Source of the DNA: Mucilaginibacter sp. MD40
GTDB lineage: Bacteria; Bacteroidota; Bacteroidia; Sphingobacteriales; Sphingobacteriaceae
Reading direction: 5' to 3'
Assembly (NCBI RefSeq): GCF_002288635.1
Contig: NZ_NRSW01000001.1
Location: 2,044,126 to 2,108,125 of the forward strand
Length of the DNA stretch: 64,000 nt
Shown here: positions 1-8,016 of the stretch, piece by piece
Numbering within the stretch: the first letter of the stretch is position 1
Layout of the letters: each line of letters opens with the position of its first letter
The notes under the pieces: generated by a model
What the model was told of the DNA's origin: nothing
What the model saw: only the letters and a program-made list of their open reading frames with translations
Databases searched by the model: none
Program-made: the position numbers and the translations under genes

Positions 1-2
1 TT

Positions 3-197
3 ACCGAGCAAGTTATTGAAAATATACTGGGCGGAAAAGCGGAATCAACTAATGGCACCGGCGGCGAACAGGGGTATGGCTTTGGCCTGGCGCTGGTGAA
101 GCACCTGGTTGAAAGCTTAAAAGGTACCATGCGTATCTATTCACAGCCTGGCAAAGGCGCCAATTTTGAGATCGTACTGCCCCAGGTTATTAAGTAA
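3..197 (+). CDS. Sensor histidine kinase, C-terminal end only (5' truncated by window edge)
   Basis: An open frame enters from the left edge and stops at TAA 195-197, leaving 64 residues. The peptide carries the end of a HATPase_c domain: a glycine-rich G2 box (GYGFGLALVKHLVE), then GTMRIYSQPGKGANFEIVLP-type strands that close the ATP-binding fold. This arrangement is typical of the last 60 residues of a two-component sensor histidine kinase, which autophosphorylates a His and passes phosphate to a response regulator. The sensor and dimerisation parts lie outside the window, so the signal is unknown. A GHKL ATPase of another kind is possible but less likely. Confidence 0.75.
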   Translation, partial: TEQVIENILGGKAESTNGTGGEQGYGFGLALVKHLVESLKGTMRIYSQPGKGANFEIVLPQVIK

Positions 198-275
198 CAC
201 TGCTGATACACATTTTTCCCGCTTGCAAATTTTGATAACTTTGGTTTATACCAATACATTAACCTCGTTATCATC

Positions 276-1214
276 ATGGAAAATAACAATTTAAGCAGGC
301 GCCGCTTTATTGGCGCAGGCGCTGTAGCGGCTACAGGTTTGTTGCTGGCTTCAAAAGCGTCGTTCGCGTTGTCATTAATGAATCGCTGGGGTAAACCAAA
401 TTCGATCATTAACGGCGTGCAAATAGGGGCTATTACCTACTCGTTCAGAAGCATGCCCGGCACTGCAGAAGATCTGCTTAAATACTGTATTGACTGTAAT
501 ATTAATGCCATTGAGCTGATGGGCGATGCCGCTGAAGCTTATGCCGGTGCGCCTAAACGCGAACCTTCGCAAAGCTGGGCCGATTACGCGCCTGTAATAG
601 CCGCCTGGAGGGCATCGGCTAATATGGATAAGTTTAAAGAGCTGCGTAAAATGTATAACGATGCGGGTGTTACCATCTACGCATGGAAACCCAACGCGCT
701 TGGCCCCAAAAATACCGACGCCGAAATTGATTATGCTTTTAACGTGGGTAAGGTTTTGGGATGTACGCACGTAACAGTTGAGCTGCCTGATGCGGCACAA
801 ACCCAACGCCTTGGCGACATAGCCGCCAAACATAAAATGATGGTGGGTTACCACGCCCATACCCAGGCAACCCCAACCTTATGGGATACAGCCCTCGCGC
901 AATCTAAATACAACGGTATTAATTTGGATATTGGCCATTATACGGCAGGCACCAGTAGCAGCCCTGTTCCGTTTATTGAGAAATACCACGGCCGTATTAC
1001 CAGTATGCACATCAAGGACCGTAAATTTCATGATGGGCCCAATGCTCCATGGGGCGAAGGGGATACCCCGATAAAAGAGGTGCTGCAACTCATGAAAAAG
1101 AATAAATATAAGTTTCCGGCTACCATTGAGTTGGAGTATAAGATACCTGAAGGGTCTGATGCCGTTGCCGAAGTTAAAAAATGCAGAGCTTATGCCGCTG
1201 AGGCATTGAAATAA
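276..1214 (+). CDS. Sugar phosphate isomerase/epimerase family protein with Tat signal
   Basis: The 312-residue protein starts with a twin-arginine signal: SRRRFIGAG at about residues 7-15, a hydrophobic stretch, and ASFA near residue 31. It is therefore probably folded in the cytoplasm and exported to the periplasm. The rest resembles the xylose isomerase-like TIM barrel (AP_endonuc_2 superfamily), with metal-ligand style motifs ELMGDA, GYHAHTQ, NLDIGHYTAG, HIKDRK and a final IELEY. Family members isomerise, epimerise or rearrange sugars, and the substrate here cannot be told. It appears to be a single gene, 78 bases after the kinase and followed by a terminator. Confidence 0.8.
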   Translation: MENNNLSRRRFIGAGAVAATGLLLASKASFALSLMNRWGKPNSIINGVQIGAITYSFRSMPGTAEDLLKYCIDCNINAIELMGDAAEAYAGAPKREPSQSWADYAPVIAAWRASANMDKFKELRKMYNDAGVTIYAWKPNALGPKNTDAEIDYAFNVGKVLGCTHVTVELPDAAQTQRLGDIAAKHKMMVGYHAHTQATPTLWDTALAQSKYNGINLDIGHYTAGTSSSPVPFIEKYHGRITSMHIKDRKFHDGPNAPWGEGDTPIKEVLQLMKKNKYKFPATIELEYKIPEGSDAVAEVKKCRAYAAEALK

Positions 1215-1233
1215 TCAGCCACCAAAGGTCAGT

Positions 1234-1266
1234 GTCATTGCGGGCGATAGCCCGGCAATCTCAAAG
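1234..1266. repeat. Short palindromic dispersed repeat
   Basis: ATTGCGGGC and its near reverse complement GCCCGGCAAT flank GATA, giving a small GC-rich hairpin with one bulge. Bases 1242-1262 match, in reverse complement and with three differences in 21, the segment 29899-29919. This supports a dispersed intergenic repeat family. It sits between a stop codon and a terminator. Confidence 0.5.
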
Positions 1267-1289
1267 AACAATAACGCCTTTAAATAAAA

Positions 1290-1320
1290 GCCATGTTGTG
1301 CAAACTAACATGGCCTTTTT
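1290..1320 (+). terminator. Rho-independent terminator after the sugar isomerase gene
   Basis: An 8-bp perfect stem, GCCATGTT (1290-1297) with AACATGGC (1307-1314), is followed by CTTTTTATTT. It ends transcription of the gene at 276-1214. Confidence 0.7.
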
Positions 1321-1336
1321 ATTTATATTAGTCTCC

Positions 1337-1732
1337 ATGAAAAAACTCCTATACCTTTTCCTCGTAGTAATTGCAACAAGCGGTTGCCATAAAGCTATTT
1401 ATGATATGAACCGCGGTGAGCTTAAGATCGCTAAGAAAGATACTTACCAGGTAGAATATATTACTGAAATACCGCCGGGTGTAAAAGCTAAGATGTACTA
1501 CATTGGTGCTAAGAATGTGCAATATTACGAAGAGGAATATACCGGCAAATTTGATAAAACTTACACCATTAAATCGGGTAAGGAAATAAAGTTCACCATT
1601 GATGCCAAACTGCCTAAGACCAAACCTGAAGGTAGCATACATACCATTGTAAAGGTTGACGGTGAGGTGGTTACAGATCAAACCCAATCGGGTACTGATA
1701 TCAATTTTCGTTTTCAGTTTAAATTGCCCTGA
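1337..1732 (+). CDS. Hypothetical lipoprotein
   Basis: This is a 131-residue protein. An upstream in-frame start at 1232 would run through a repeat and the terminator, and the peptide MKKLLYLFLVVIATSGC is a clean lipoprotein signal, so the ATG at 1337 is chosen. The lipobox TSGC puts the lipidated Cys at residue 17. The mature part is beta-strand rich, with many Lys and Thr, and recognisable as no family. Its TGA overlaps the next start by one base (TGATG), suggesting translational coupling with the Crp-like regulator. The function is unknown; the protein is predicted to be anchored in the cell envelope. Confidence 0.7.
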   Translation: MKKLLYLFLVVIATSGCHKAIYDMNRGELKIAKKDTYQVEYITEIPPGVKAKMYYIGAKNVQYYEEEYTGKFDKTYTIKSGKEIKFTIDAKLPKTKPEGSIHTIVKVDGEVVTDQTQSGTDINFRFQFKLP

Positions 1733-2304
1733 TGATATATCAGCAGCTCATCGCTCATATTAACCGGCATGTAACCCTTTCATCTGCGGAAGAAACCTTG
1801 TTGTGCGATAACCTGCAATTATTAACGTTTAAAAAGAAGCAATTAATTCTTGAGCCGGGTAAGCATTGTAAAGGTGAGTATTTTGTTTTGGGCGGGCTGA
1901 TACGCCAATACTATGTTAACGCCAAACTTAATGAACAAATAGTACAGTTTGCACTTGAGAACTGGTGGATAGCCGACCACGATAGCCTGGTAAATAACGT
2001 GCCTGCCACCACCTATATCCAGGCGCTCGAACCAACTCAGGTGTTGCTACTACCCTCTAAAGACAAGGATCGCATTTTATCTGAGATACCCCGTTTGGAA
2101 ACCTATTTCCGTATCATGATGCAGCGCGCTTTTGTGGCTTCACAGCGTCGCATTGGCTTTATATTTAACCAAACTGATGAAGAACGCTACAGGTATTTCA
2201 TTAGCCTCTTTCCTGATTTTGTGCAACGGGTTCCGCAATATATGCTGGCATCCTATCTTGGTTTCACACCGCAGTTTTTAAGCCGGATAAGGGGGAAGAG
2301 GTAG
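1732..2304 (+). CDS. Crp/Fnr family transcriptional regulator
   Basis: The protein has 190 residues. Residues about 10-120 form a cyclic-nucleotide-binding-type beta barrel (KKKQLILEPGKHCKGEYFVLGG, then a strand resembling the phosphate cassette but without the full RxA motif). Residues 165-190 (QYMLASYLGFTPQFLSRIRGKR) form the compact helix-turn-helix end seen in Bacteroidota Crp-like regulators. It probably senses a small ligand other than cAMP. The start overlaps the stop of the lipoprotein gene, so the two are an operon. A heptad repeat array begins directly after its stop codon. Confidence 0.8.
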   Translation: MIYQQLIAHINRHVTLSSAEETLLCDNLQLLTFKKKQLILEPGKHCKGEYFVLGGLIRQYYVNAKLNEQIVQFALENWWIADHDSLVNNVPATTYIQALEPTQVLLLPSKDKDRILSEIPRLETYFRIMMQRAFVASQRRIGFIFNQTDEERYRYFISLFPDFVQRVPQYMLASYLGFTPQFLSRIRGKR

Positions 2305-2422
2305 ATATAAGATATTAGAGTCAAGAATTAAGATAAAGAAATTATCTCAATTATAGGTATTGTTTAGTTTAATCTTGATTCTTGCATCTTGATTCTTGCA
2401 TCTTGATTCTCGGATCTTGCTT
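2305..2422. repeat. Inverted heptad-repeat array, locus 1 (AATCAAG type)
   Basis: Directly after the TAG at 2302-2304 come four units in strict 7-base register: ATATAAG, ATATTAG, AGTCAAG, AATTAAG (2305-2332). After a spacer, the opposite strand form runs from 2374 to 2422 as seven exact 7-mers: CTTGATT, CTTGCAT, CTTGATT, CTTGCAT, CTTGATT, CTCGGAT, CTTGCTT. The two arms are degenerate reverse complements, so the transcript could fold into a long hairpin. No protein-coding frame explains it. Confidence 0.85.
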
Positions 2423-2453
2423 CAATACACCGTTTCTTAACCTCAGTTCATTT

Positions 2454-2481
2454 TTTGAGGGATTGTTTGTTCGCAATTTTG
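2454..2481 (+). promoter_or_regulatory. Candidate Bacteroidota promoter for the AhpD-like gene
   Basis: TTTG at 2454-2457 lies 16 bases before CAATTTTG at 2474-2481, close to the TTTG / TAxxTTTG consensus of the primary sigma factor. The start codon follows at 2509. The spacing is slightly short and the second element has one mismatch, so this is only a candidate. Confidence 0.35.
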
Positions 2482-2508
2482 GTTTAACAAATCAAAACAA
2501 ACAACACC

Positions 2509-2952
2509 ATGAAAAGAGTAGATCTATTTAAGACCCTTCCGGAAGCTTACAAAACATTTCTTGTGCTCGAAAATTACGTAAACAGCACAGAGCTAACCCC
2601 CATACACAAAGAATTGATAAAAATACGTGCGTCTCAGCTTAACGGATGTGCTTTTTGCCTGGACATGCATAACCGTGATGCACGCAAATTGGGTGAGACC
2701 GAGCAACGCCTTTACACCATCAGTGCCTGGAGAGATACGCCATTTTTTGATGAGAAAGAGCAAGCGATACTTGCCTTTGTGGAAGAGGCTACACTGATAA
2801 GCAAAGGCGGTGTATCTGAAGCTACCTATGCCAAAGCCGCAGAAGTATTAGGCGAAAAGTACGTAGCACAAGTACTGGTTGCCGTTATCGCCATTAACTG
2901 CTGGAACCGCATTGCCATCAGTACCCACATGCAACCTGCCTTGCAACACTGA
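2509..2952 (+). CDS. Carboxymuconolactone decarboxylase / AhpD-like family protein
   Basis: The 147-residue protein has the AhpD-like core: an all-helical fold with the redox motif GCAFCLDMH near residues 47-55, where the two cysteines and the following His match the peroxidase relay of AhpD-type proteins. Bacteroidota proteins of this shape are usually labelled alkylhydroperoxidase-like or CMD family. The conserved CxxC and His favour a thiol peroxidase or disulfide reductase role over ring decarboxylation. The gene stands alone, with its own candidate promoter and a terminator. Confidence 0.8.
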   Translation: MKRVDLFKTLPEAYKTFLVLENYVNSTELTPIHKELIKIRASQLNGCAFCLDMHNRDARKLGETEQRLYTISAWRDTPFFDEKEQAILAFVEEATLISKGGVSEATYAKAAEVLGEKYVAQVLVAVIAINCWNRIAISTHMQPALQH

Positions 2953-2970
2953 TCGGTGCTGTAAATAGAA

Positions 2971-3008
2971 GGCCGCATACTTAACTATGCGGACTTTAAA
3001 TTTTTGTC
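2971..3008 (+). terminator. Rho-independent terminator after AhpD-like gene
   Basis: CCGCATA (2973-2979) pairs with TATGCGG (2986-2992). A T-rich stretch ending TTTTTG follows. Confidence 0.6.
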
Positions 3009-3088
3009 AGTTTACTGCAAGGTATCGGTTTGATTTCAAACAAGGTGGCTGTATCATGGTTTAAGGTATTAGTTAATCATCAACCCAA

Positions 3089-4111
3089 ATGAATTTAGCT
3101 GAATTAAAAAGTACCGCAAGCCGCCTGATGGCACCTGATAAAGGGCTTATTGCTATGGATGAAAGCCTTTCTACTATTAATAAGCGTTTTGAGCCGCTGG
3201 GCATCCCGCTAACCGAAGAGTACAGGCGAAAATATCGTGAGCTGATTGTAACCACCCCAAACCTGGGCGAATGTATAAGCGGAGCCATATTATTTGATGA
3301 AACCGTACACCAGTCTACCGCTGATGGTAAACCTTTTTTAGATGTGCTGAAAGAGCAGGGAATAGTTGCCGGTATTAAGGTTGATGAAGGTGCTGTGGAT
3401 ATGGAGGGTTTCCCGGGCGAAAAGATCACAGAGGGGCTTGATGGGCTTGCCAGCCGCCTGGCAGATTATTACAGCAAAGGATTGCGTTTTGCCAAATGGC
3501 GCGCGGTAATTACTATAAAAGAAAATACACCTACTGCAGCCGCCATAAAAGCAAACGCCTTTAACCTGGCCCGTTACGCTTCACTATGCCAGCAGGCGGG
3601 ACTGGTGCCTATTGTAGAGCCTGAAGTATTAATGGATGGTAACCACACGCTGCAGCGCTGCCAGGAAGTAACCACAGAGGTTTTGCATGCGGTTTTTAAC
3701 GCTTTATACGAGCAGCGTGTTGCTTTTGAAGGGATGATATTGAAACCCAACATGGTGCTGCCCGGGGCGGACGCATCGGTACAGGACGATGTTACGAAGG
3801 TTGCCGATGCTACCACACAATGCTTTTTACGTTGCGTACCTGCCGCGGTACCGGGCATAGCGTTTTTATCAGGAGGGCAGGAGGCCGAGCTGGCTACCGA
3901 GCGGCTTAACGCCATGCATGTGCAGTATGAGCAGGTGTTGCCATGGGCGCTTACCTTCTCGTTCTCGAGGGCACTGCACCAGCCTGCGCTGGAAAAGTGG
4001 GCCGGTGATGATGCCAACGTAAAAGAAGCACAGGATATACTCTACAAAAGGGCTTATCTAAATAACCTGGCTCGCCGCGGCGAGTACACTGCTGATCTGG
4101 AAAAACACTAA
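3089..4111 (+). CDS. Fructose-bisphosphate aldolase, class I
   Basis: The 340-residue protein resembles the animal/plant class I aldolase throughout. It begins with the family-like LKSTASRLMAPDKGLIAMDES and has TINKRFEPLGI, KVDEGAVDM and a C-terminal Tyr-rich tail. The Schiff-base Lys is in the MILKPNMV motif at about residue 215-222, and WRAVITI carries another active-site region. It splits fructose-1,6-bisphosphate into DHAP and glyceraldehyde-3-phosphate without a metal. A class II aldolase lies at 35276-36355 and fructose-bisphosphatase at 4898-5941, so this enzyme may serve the gluconeogenic direction. That role is inference. Confidence 0.92.
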   Translation: MNLAELKSTASRLMAPDKGLIAMDESLSTINKRFEPLGIPLTEEYRRKYRELIVTTPNLGECISGAILFDETVHQSTADGKPFLDVLKEQGIVAGIKVDEGAVDMEGFPGEKITEGLDGLASRLADYYSKGLRFAKWRAVITIKENTPTAAAIKANAFNLARYASLCQQAGLVPIVEPEVLMDGNHTLQRCQEVTTEVLHAVFNALYEQRVAFEGMILKPNMVLPGADASVQDDVTKVADATTQCFLRCVPAAVPGIAFLSGGQEAELATERLNAMHVQYEQVLPWALTFSFSRALHQPALEKWAGDDANVKEAQDILYKRAYLNNLARRGEYTADLEKH

Positions 4112-4125
4112 AAAATTGTTAATGA

Positions 4126-4156
4126 CAAAGGCCTGTATATACAGGCCTTTGTTGTT
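4126..4156 (+). terminator. Terminator after class I aldolase
   Basis: A continuous palindrome, CAAAGGCCTGTA followed by TACAGGCCTTTG, spans 4126-4151 and runs into TTGTTT. It can work on either strand and so may also serve the convergent lipoprotein gene. Confidence 0.7.
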
Positions 4157-4174
4157 TCATTTCACGGCAAAATG

Positions 4175-4651
4175 CTATTTAATTAAATTCACAGTAGCTT
4201 CATAAGAAGTATACGAGGCTGGTTGTGCAACTAGTCCCTCCCTTTTGTAAGTTAACTGATTGAATCCAAGCTTAACGTCTGTATAGGTAAAATCAACGAC
4301 ATTGCGCCATTTATAGTTACTGCTGAGTCCGGAATATTGTACATTGGTAAAGTTTAACTTGTTGTCAGCAAATACATAGCTAAATTTTGTATTCTCGTCG
4401 CCATCGCTTTTGAAAGTTCCGGTTCCATCTGTATTAAAGGTAACTACGGTATTTGTTTTATCTTTTTCGTTATAACTTGTTATCAGATTACCAGCTGCAT
4501 ACATGTCATAATCTGTGTTATCAATTTTCCAGGTACCTTCAAGTTTGGAGTTTTCTTTAACTGGAGTTGGTGGTGTTGCAGCGTCTTTTTTGCAGGAAAA
4601 AGTGCTTAAAAACAGTATAAAAATAGCAAAAATGAGTTGGAATTTTCTCAT
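4175..4651 (-). CDS. Lipocalin-like lipoprotein
   Basis: The protein has 158 residues with a lipoprotein signal ending in LSTFSC (lipidated Cys at residue 20), followed by a charged, Pro-rich tether. From about residue 38, KLEGTWKIDN and alternating strands (TVVTFNTDGTGTF, LNFTNV) are typical of the small lipocalin-like beta-barrel domains common in Bacteroidota. It is probably exposed on a cell-envelope membrane. Ligand and role are unknown. It converges on the class I aldolase gene and appears to be transcribed alone. Confidence 0.7.
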   Translation of the reverse strand: MRKFQLIFAIFILFLSTFSCKKDAATPPTPVKENSKLEGTWKIDNTDYDMYAAGNLITSYNEKDKTNTVVTFNTDGTGTFKSDGDENTKFSYVFADNKLNFTNVQYSGLSSNYKWRNVVDFTYTDVKLGFNQLTYKREGLVAQPASYTSYEATVNLIK

Positions 4652-4684
4652 GATAAGGTATGAACTTTAGGTTTTAATTTCAGT

Positions 4685-4734
4685 AGTAAAAAGAAAATAG
4701 TTAGGTAAAACTTCAAAAAAGTTTACCTAACTAT
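4685..4734 (-). terminator. Terminator downstream of tRNA-Arg (and possibly fbp)
   Basis: ATAGTTAGGTAAA (4697-4709) pairs perfectly over 13 bp with TTTACCTAACTAT (4722-4734). Read on the minus strand it is followed by TTTTCTTTTT. It lies 13 bases beyond the 3' end of the tRNA. Confidence 0.7.
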
Positions 4735-4747
4735 CAAATAATTACCG

Positions 4748-4819
4748 TGCACCCGACGAGATTCGAACTCATATCATCAGAACCGGAATCTGACATTCTA
4801 TCCATTGAACTACGGGTGC
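4748..4819 (-). tRNA. tRNA-Arg (anticodon CCG)
   Basis: On the minus strand a 72-nt cloverleaf can be drawn. The acceptor stem is GCACCCG with CGGGTGC and discriminator A. The D arm contains GTTCAATGGATAGAA, and the anticodon stem TCAGA/TCTGA encloses loop TTCCGGT, giving anticodon CCG (reads CGG). The T arm carries GTTCGAATC. The CCA tail is not encoded. It follows fbp on the same strand by 78 bases and precedes a strong terminator. Confidence 0.93.
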
Positions 4820-4897
4820 AATAATGCATGCAAATATATAAAAATAGTAGTATCCGCCCACAGGCATTATTTCATAACGTGCTTGAGTGGGCTTATG

Positions 4898-5941
4898 TTA
4901 TGCCGAAAGCAACGGTTCGGCCTCGGCGAAGGAGAGCACACCGGCGTCAACCATAAACTGCTCGGCTTTTCTTACCATATTTTCGGAGCCAATAAAAATG
5001 GGCGATCGCTGATGCAGTTCGGTAACATCCAGCTCCAGTATTCTTTGGCTGCCGTTGGTTGCCCTGCCACCGGCCTGTTCAATAATAAAGGCCATAGGGT
5101 TGCATTCATATACCAGCCGTAGTTTGCCGTTAGGTGCCGATGCCGTTACCGGGTATATAAATATACCACCCTTGATGAGGTTACGGTGCAGGTCGGCCAC
5201 CATAGAGCCGATGTAGCGCGAAGTATAGGGCCTTTGCGTAAGCTTATCTTCTACCTGGCAATATTTAATGTATTGTTTTACACCTTTCGGGAAATGGATG
5301 TAATTACCTTCGTTTATCGAGTAAATGGTACCATCGGCAGGTGTTTTCATGTCGGGGTGGGAGAGGCAGAACTCGCCAATAGAGGGGTCTAAGGTAAAGC
5401 CGTTTACGCCTTTTCCTGTGGTGTACACCAGCATGGTTGATGAGCCGTAGATCACATAGCCCGCGGCAACCTGTTGTGTGCCTTTTTGGTAAACATCAGC
5501 CAATGATGCCCGGCGGCTGATATCGGTTTTTCGGTAAATAGAAAAAATGGTGCCGATGGCTACATTCACATCAATGTTTGATGATCCGTCCAGCGGGTCA
5601 ATCGCTACAATGTATTTGGCATTTTTAGCCACCGGTGTATCAATTAAAATAATATCTTCGTTCTCTTCTGAGGCTACTATGCAGCATTCGCCCCCGCTTT
5701 TCAGGGCGTTGATGAATTGCTCATTGGCAAAAATATCCAGCTTTTGCTGGTGCTCGCCCTGTATATTGGTGCTGCCGGCCTGGCCCAGTATATCCATCAG
5801 TCCGGCCTTGTTTACCTCGCGATTTACAATTTTAGCGGCTATGCCAATATCACGTAATAGGCGCGAAAGTTCGCCCTTGGCATACGGGAAATCTGCCTGT
5901 TTTTCAATAATGAACTGCCCCAGTGTTTTTACTTTGCTCAT
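4898..5941 (-). CDS. fbp: Fructose-1,6-bisphosphatase, class I
   Basis: This 347-residue protein matches class I FBPase in length and motifs. The metal and phosphate site [16 protein letters not shown] is near residues 115-130, preceded by [23 protein letters not shown] and [17 protein letters not shown] complete the substrate pocket. It hydrolyses fructose-1,6-bisphosphate to fructose-6-phosphate, the committed step of gluconeogenesis. Translation starts at the ATG complementary to 5939-5941. The gene is divergent from the sigma factor gene across a 405-base spacer, and tRNA-Arg lies downstream. Confidence 0.95.
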   Translation of the reverse strand: MSKVKTLGQFIIEKQADFPYAKGELSRLLRDIGIAAKIVNREVNKAGLMDILGQAGSTNIQGEHQQKLDIFANEQFINALKSGGECCIVASEENEDIILIDTPVAKNAKYIVAIDPLDGSSNIDVNVAIGTIFSIYRKTDISRRASLADVYQKGTQQVAAGYVIYGSSTMLVYTTGKGVNGFTLDPSIGEFCLSHPDMKTPADGTIYSINEGNYIHFPKGVKQYIKYCQVEDKLTQRPYTSRYIGSMVADLHRNLIKGGIFIYPVTASAPNGKLRLVYECNPMAFIIEQAGGRATNGSQRILELDVTELHQRSPIFIGSENMVRKAEQFMVDAGVLSFAEAEPLLSA

Positions 5942-6286
5942 GTTACTTAGTGTATAAAGTACAATTTATAATTAGGGGTTATGATCAAACATAGGGATAA
6001 TAACTATCTATAAACAAGGTTAAAATGGCGGTTTGTTTTTAAGATATTTTAAGAAGCTGATTTTACTTAGTGTACTGAAAATTTAATCATTTTATGATTT
6101 TTATGCTTGGTTGTGCAGATGATTATTCTGTTTTTAACATTTAAGCATGTCGTTTTTAGAAAAATTTTTCAAAAAACCCCTGTAAACCATTTATTCATCC
6201 AAAGTTATGCTTATCTGTAGCATGTGTTTCTGCATATCCTGACATTTGGTTTAAACCAAACTATAAAAAATTAACTATTCAGGCAA
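5942..6286. other. Long divergent intergenic region between fbp and sigma factor gene
   Basis: The spacer is about 345 bases, AT-rich, between divergent genes, and should hold both promoters. I see no conserved protein. A 12-codon frame at 6147-6185 (MSFLEKFFKKPL) has no supporting evidence. No heptad array or REP-like element is visible here. Confidence 0.4.
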
Positions 6287-6337
6287 GGGAATCACGGTGA
6301 CGCGCATTGCGCTCACCGGTGTATTCCCCGGAAAGGA
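6287..6337 (+). promoter_or_regulatory. 5' leader hairpin and strong ribosome binding site of the sigma factor gene
   Basis: GGGAAT (6287-6292) pairs with ATTCCC (6323-6328), then CAC with GTG, GGTGA with TCACC, and GCGC with GCGC around an ATT loop. This is an 18-pair stem with three single-base bulges, ending five bases before AAGGAG (6332-6337). Clear Shine-Dalgarno sequences are unusual in Bacteroidota. The hairpin sits where it could expose or hide this site, or protect the 5' end. Confidence 0.6.
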
Positions 6338-6346
6338 GTATTACGT

Positions 6347-7204
6347 ATGAGGAACCTGGAAATTACGCAAAACATAACCGACCGCTCATCGCAGGTGGTT
6401 GAAAGCTATTTGAAAGACATAGCAAAGGTTGACCTGGTAAGTGTTGATGAAGAAGTGATGCTGGCCCGTAAAATAAAACAGGGCGATAAGGCTGCTATGG
6501 AGCGTTTGGTGAAAGCCAATTTGCGTTTTGTGGTGTCGGTAGCGAAAAAATACCAACACCAGGGCTTGCCTCTGGCAGATCTGATCAGCGAGGGTAATAC
6601 TGGGCTTATTATGGCTGCGCACCGTTTTGACGAGAGTAAAGGCTTTAAATTTATCTCATTCGCGGTTTGGTATATAAGGCAGGCCATTATGGATGCTATA
6701 TCCTTATATACACGTACGGTAAGGCTTCCGGATAACCATATCAATATCCTCACCAAAATGAAAAAGCATGAGAGCGCCCTGGAGCAGCAGCTACAGCGCG
6801 ACCCTTTACCTGATGAGCTGGCCGAATCTATGCAGGTGCAGGCCTATAAAGTAAAAGATTCTATCATGTACAGTGGTCGTACGATGAGCATGGATATGCC
6901 TATTGGAGGCGAGGATAGTGATTTTACCCTATCAGACCGCTTGCCTGATGCCGGGCAGGAAGACTTTGGTACCATGGAAACCGAATGCCGCAATTACCAT
7001 GTAGAAAAACTATTAGCGCAGTTAAGCACTAAAGAGCGCGCGGTTATTGAATTAAGTTTTGGTTTAAAGGGCGATTACAGCCTTACGCCTATTGATATCG
7101 CCTCCAACTTTGGCATATCATCAGAAAGAGTGAGGCAGCTTAAAAACTCGGGCTTAAATAAACTGATCGAGCTGGCTTCGCGTAAAATGGCTTTGTTTTA
7201 TTAA
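6347..7204 (+). CDS. RNA polymerase sigma-70 factor, diverged RpoD-like paralogue
   Basis: The protein has 285 residues, the size of the Bacteroidota housekeeping sigma factor. Region 1.2 is about residues 18-48. Region 2 spans about 54-130 (NLRFVVSVAKKYQHQGLPLADLI, FDESKGFKFISFAVWYIRQAI). Region 3 follows, and region 4 ends in a helix-turn-helix (ISSERVRQLKNSGL, near 255-270). Compared with the family norm, the promoter-reading parts differ: WYIRQAI in place of WWIRQSI, SLYTRTVRLPDN in region 2.4, and NFGISSERVRQLKNS in region 4.2. It is therefore likely an alternative group 2-like sigma factor with altered promoter choice. It is transcribed alone behind a structured leader. Confidence 0.85.
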   Translation: MRNLEITQNITDRSSQVVESYLKDIAKVDLVSVDEEVMLARKIKQGDKAAMERLVKANLRFVVSVAKKYQHQGLPLADLISEGNTGLIMAAHRFDESKGFKFISFAVWYIRQAIMDAISLYTRTVRLPDNHINILTKMKKHESALEQQLQRDPLPDELAESMQVQAYKVKDSIMYSGRTMSMDMPIGGEDSDFTLSDRLPDAGQEDFGTMETECRNYHVEKLLAQLSTKERAVIELSFGLKGDYSLTPIDIASNFGISSERVRQLKNSGLNKLIELASRKMALFY

Positions 7205-7212
7205 AATATAAC

Positions 7213-7249
7213 AAAAAAGGCTGTCGTGATGAACATGACAGCCTTTTTC
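7213..7249 (+). terminator. Terminator after sigma factor gene
   Basis: AAAAAGGCTGTC pairs with GACAGCCTTTTT around a CGTGATGAACAT-type loop, ending in a run of T. Confidence 0.8.
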
Positions 7250-7399
7250 CTAACTAACTAAACTATTTACTAAACCAACTTAACAAAAAGCTTGGGGGCT
7301 TGTTTGTAAGTTACTTAATCAAAGCTCCCATGGGTTAACTACTCCCTCTTTAACTAAGCACTGCAAATGTCGGTAGTAAAGTAATATCATCTGTAAAAA

Positions 7400-7432
7400 T
7401 TTGTTTATTTGGTAAATAAATCTTTAATTTAG
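7400..7432 (+). promoter_or_regulatory. Candidate promoter for the Lrp-family gene
   Basis: TTTG at 7400-7403 and TAATTTAG at 7425-7432 are 21 bases apart. The spacing fits the Bacteroidota consensus, with one mismatch in the -7 box. The start codon lies 66 bases further on. Confidence 0.35.
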
Positions 7433-7498
7433 CAAAATGGTAGTTAAATAATCTTTTAGATAGCTGCCAAACCGTGCTTTTTAGAAAAAAATCATCCT

Positions 7499-7981
7499 AT
7501 GTTAAATTCGCTTGATAGTACTGATATACGCATTTTGCAGCTTTTGCAGGAAAATGCCCGCCTTACCAATAAGGAGATAGGCGAAAAGCTGAATAAAACG
7601 CCTACACCTATATACGAGCGGATAAAGAAATTGCAGGAGCAGGGATATATAAAAGGCTATGTGGCTATACTGGACCATAAGAAGATCGACCGCGGGCTAA
7701 TGGCCTTTACCCAGGTACAACTGCGCGACCATTCGGCATCAAACCTTAACCATTTTGTAGAGGAGGTGGTAAAGTTTGAGGAAGTACTGGAATGTTACCA
7801 GATGTCGGGCGGGTTCGACTTTTTTCTGCGCGTAGCCGTAAAGGACCTTGATACCTATCACGATTTCCTGATGAAAAAGCTATTCAATGTAGTACCGCTT
7901 GGCTCAGTACAAAGCACTTTTGTGTTAAAAGAGGCTAAGCGCGAAACCAGTTTCCCTATATCACTGCCTAAGCATAAATAG
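7499..7981 (+). CDS. Lrp/AsnC family transcriptional regulator
   Basis: The 160-residue protein has an N-terminal winged helix-turn-helix (DIRILQLLQENARLTNKEIG, then KTPTPIYERIKKLQEQGYI, residues 8-50) and a C-terminal AsnC ligand-binding/oligomerisation domain (about 65-150, with YQMSGGFDFFLRVAVKD). Such proteins form octamers that sense amino acids and control amino-acid metabolism genes. It has no co-directional partner downstream, so its targets are elsewhere; autoregulation is likely by analogy. Confidence 0.93.
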   Translation: MLNSLDSTDIRILQLLQENARLTNKEIGEKLNKTPTPIYERIKKLQEQGYIKGYVAILDHKKIDRGLMAFTQVQLRDHSASNLNHFVEEVVKFEEVLECYQMSGGFDFFLRVAVKDLDTYHDFLMKKLFNVVPLGSVQSTFVLKEAKRETSFPISLPKHK

Positions 7982-8016
7982 GCAGTATTTCAGCAAAGCC
8001 AATTTAAGTTAATGAG

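Noticed and set aside
137..860. Long minus-strand frames opposite the kinase end and the sugar isomerase gene
   Set aside because: They are shadow frames of the coding strand, with no recognisable motif and unusual composition.
1232..1336. Upstream extension of the lipoprotein gene by 35 codons
   Set aside because: It runs through a palindromic repeat and a terminator and destroys the lipoprotein signal.
4748..4819. tRNA-Arg as an integration site for a mobile element
   Set aside because: No integrase, direct-repeat end or foreign composition is seen within 10 kb.
6147..6185. Twelve-codon frame MSFLEKFFKKPL in the fbp-sigma spacer, possible leader peptide
   Set aside because: AT-rich sequence gives such frames by chance. 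No attenuator-like structure follows directly, and the hairpin is 100 bases further on.
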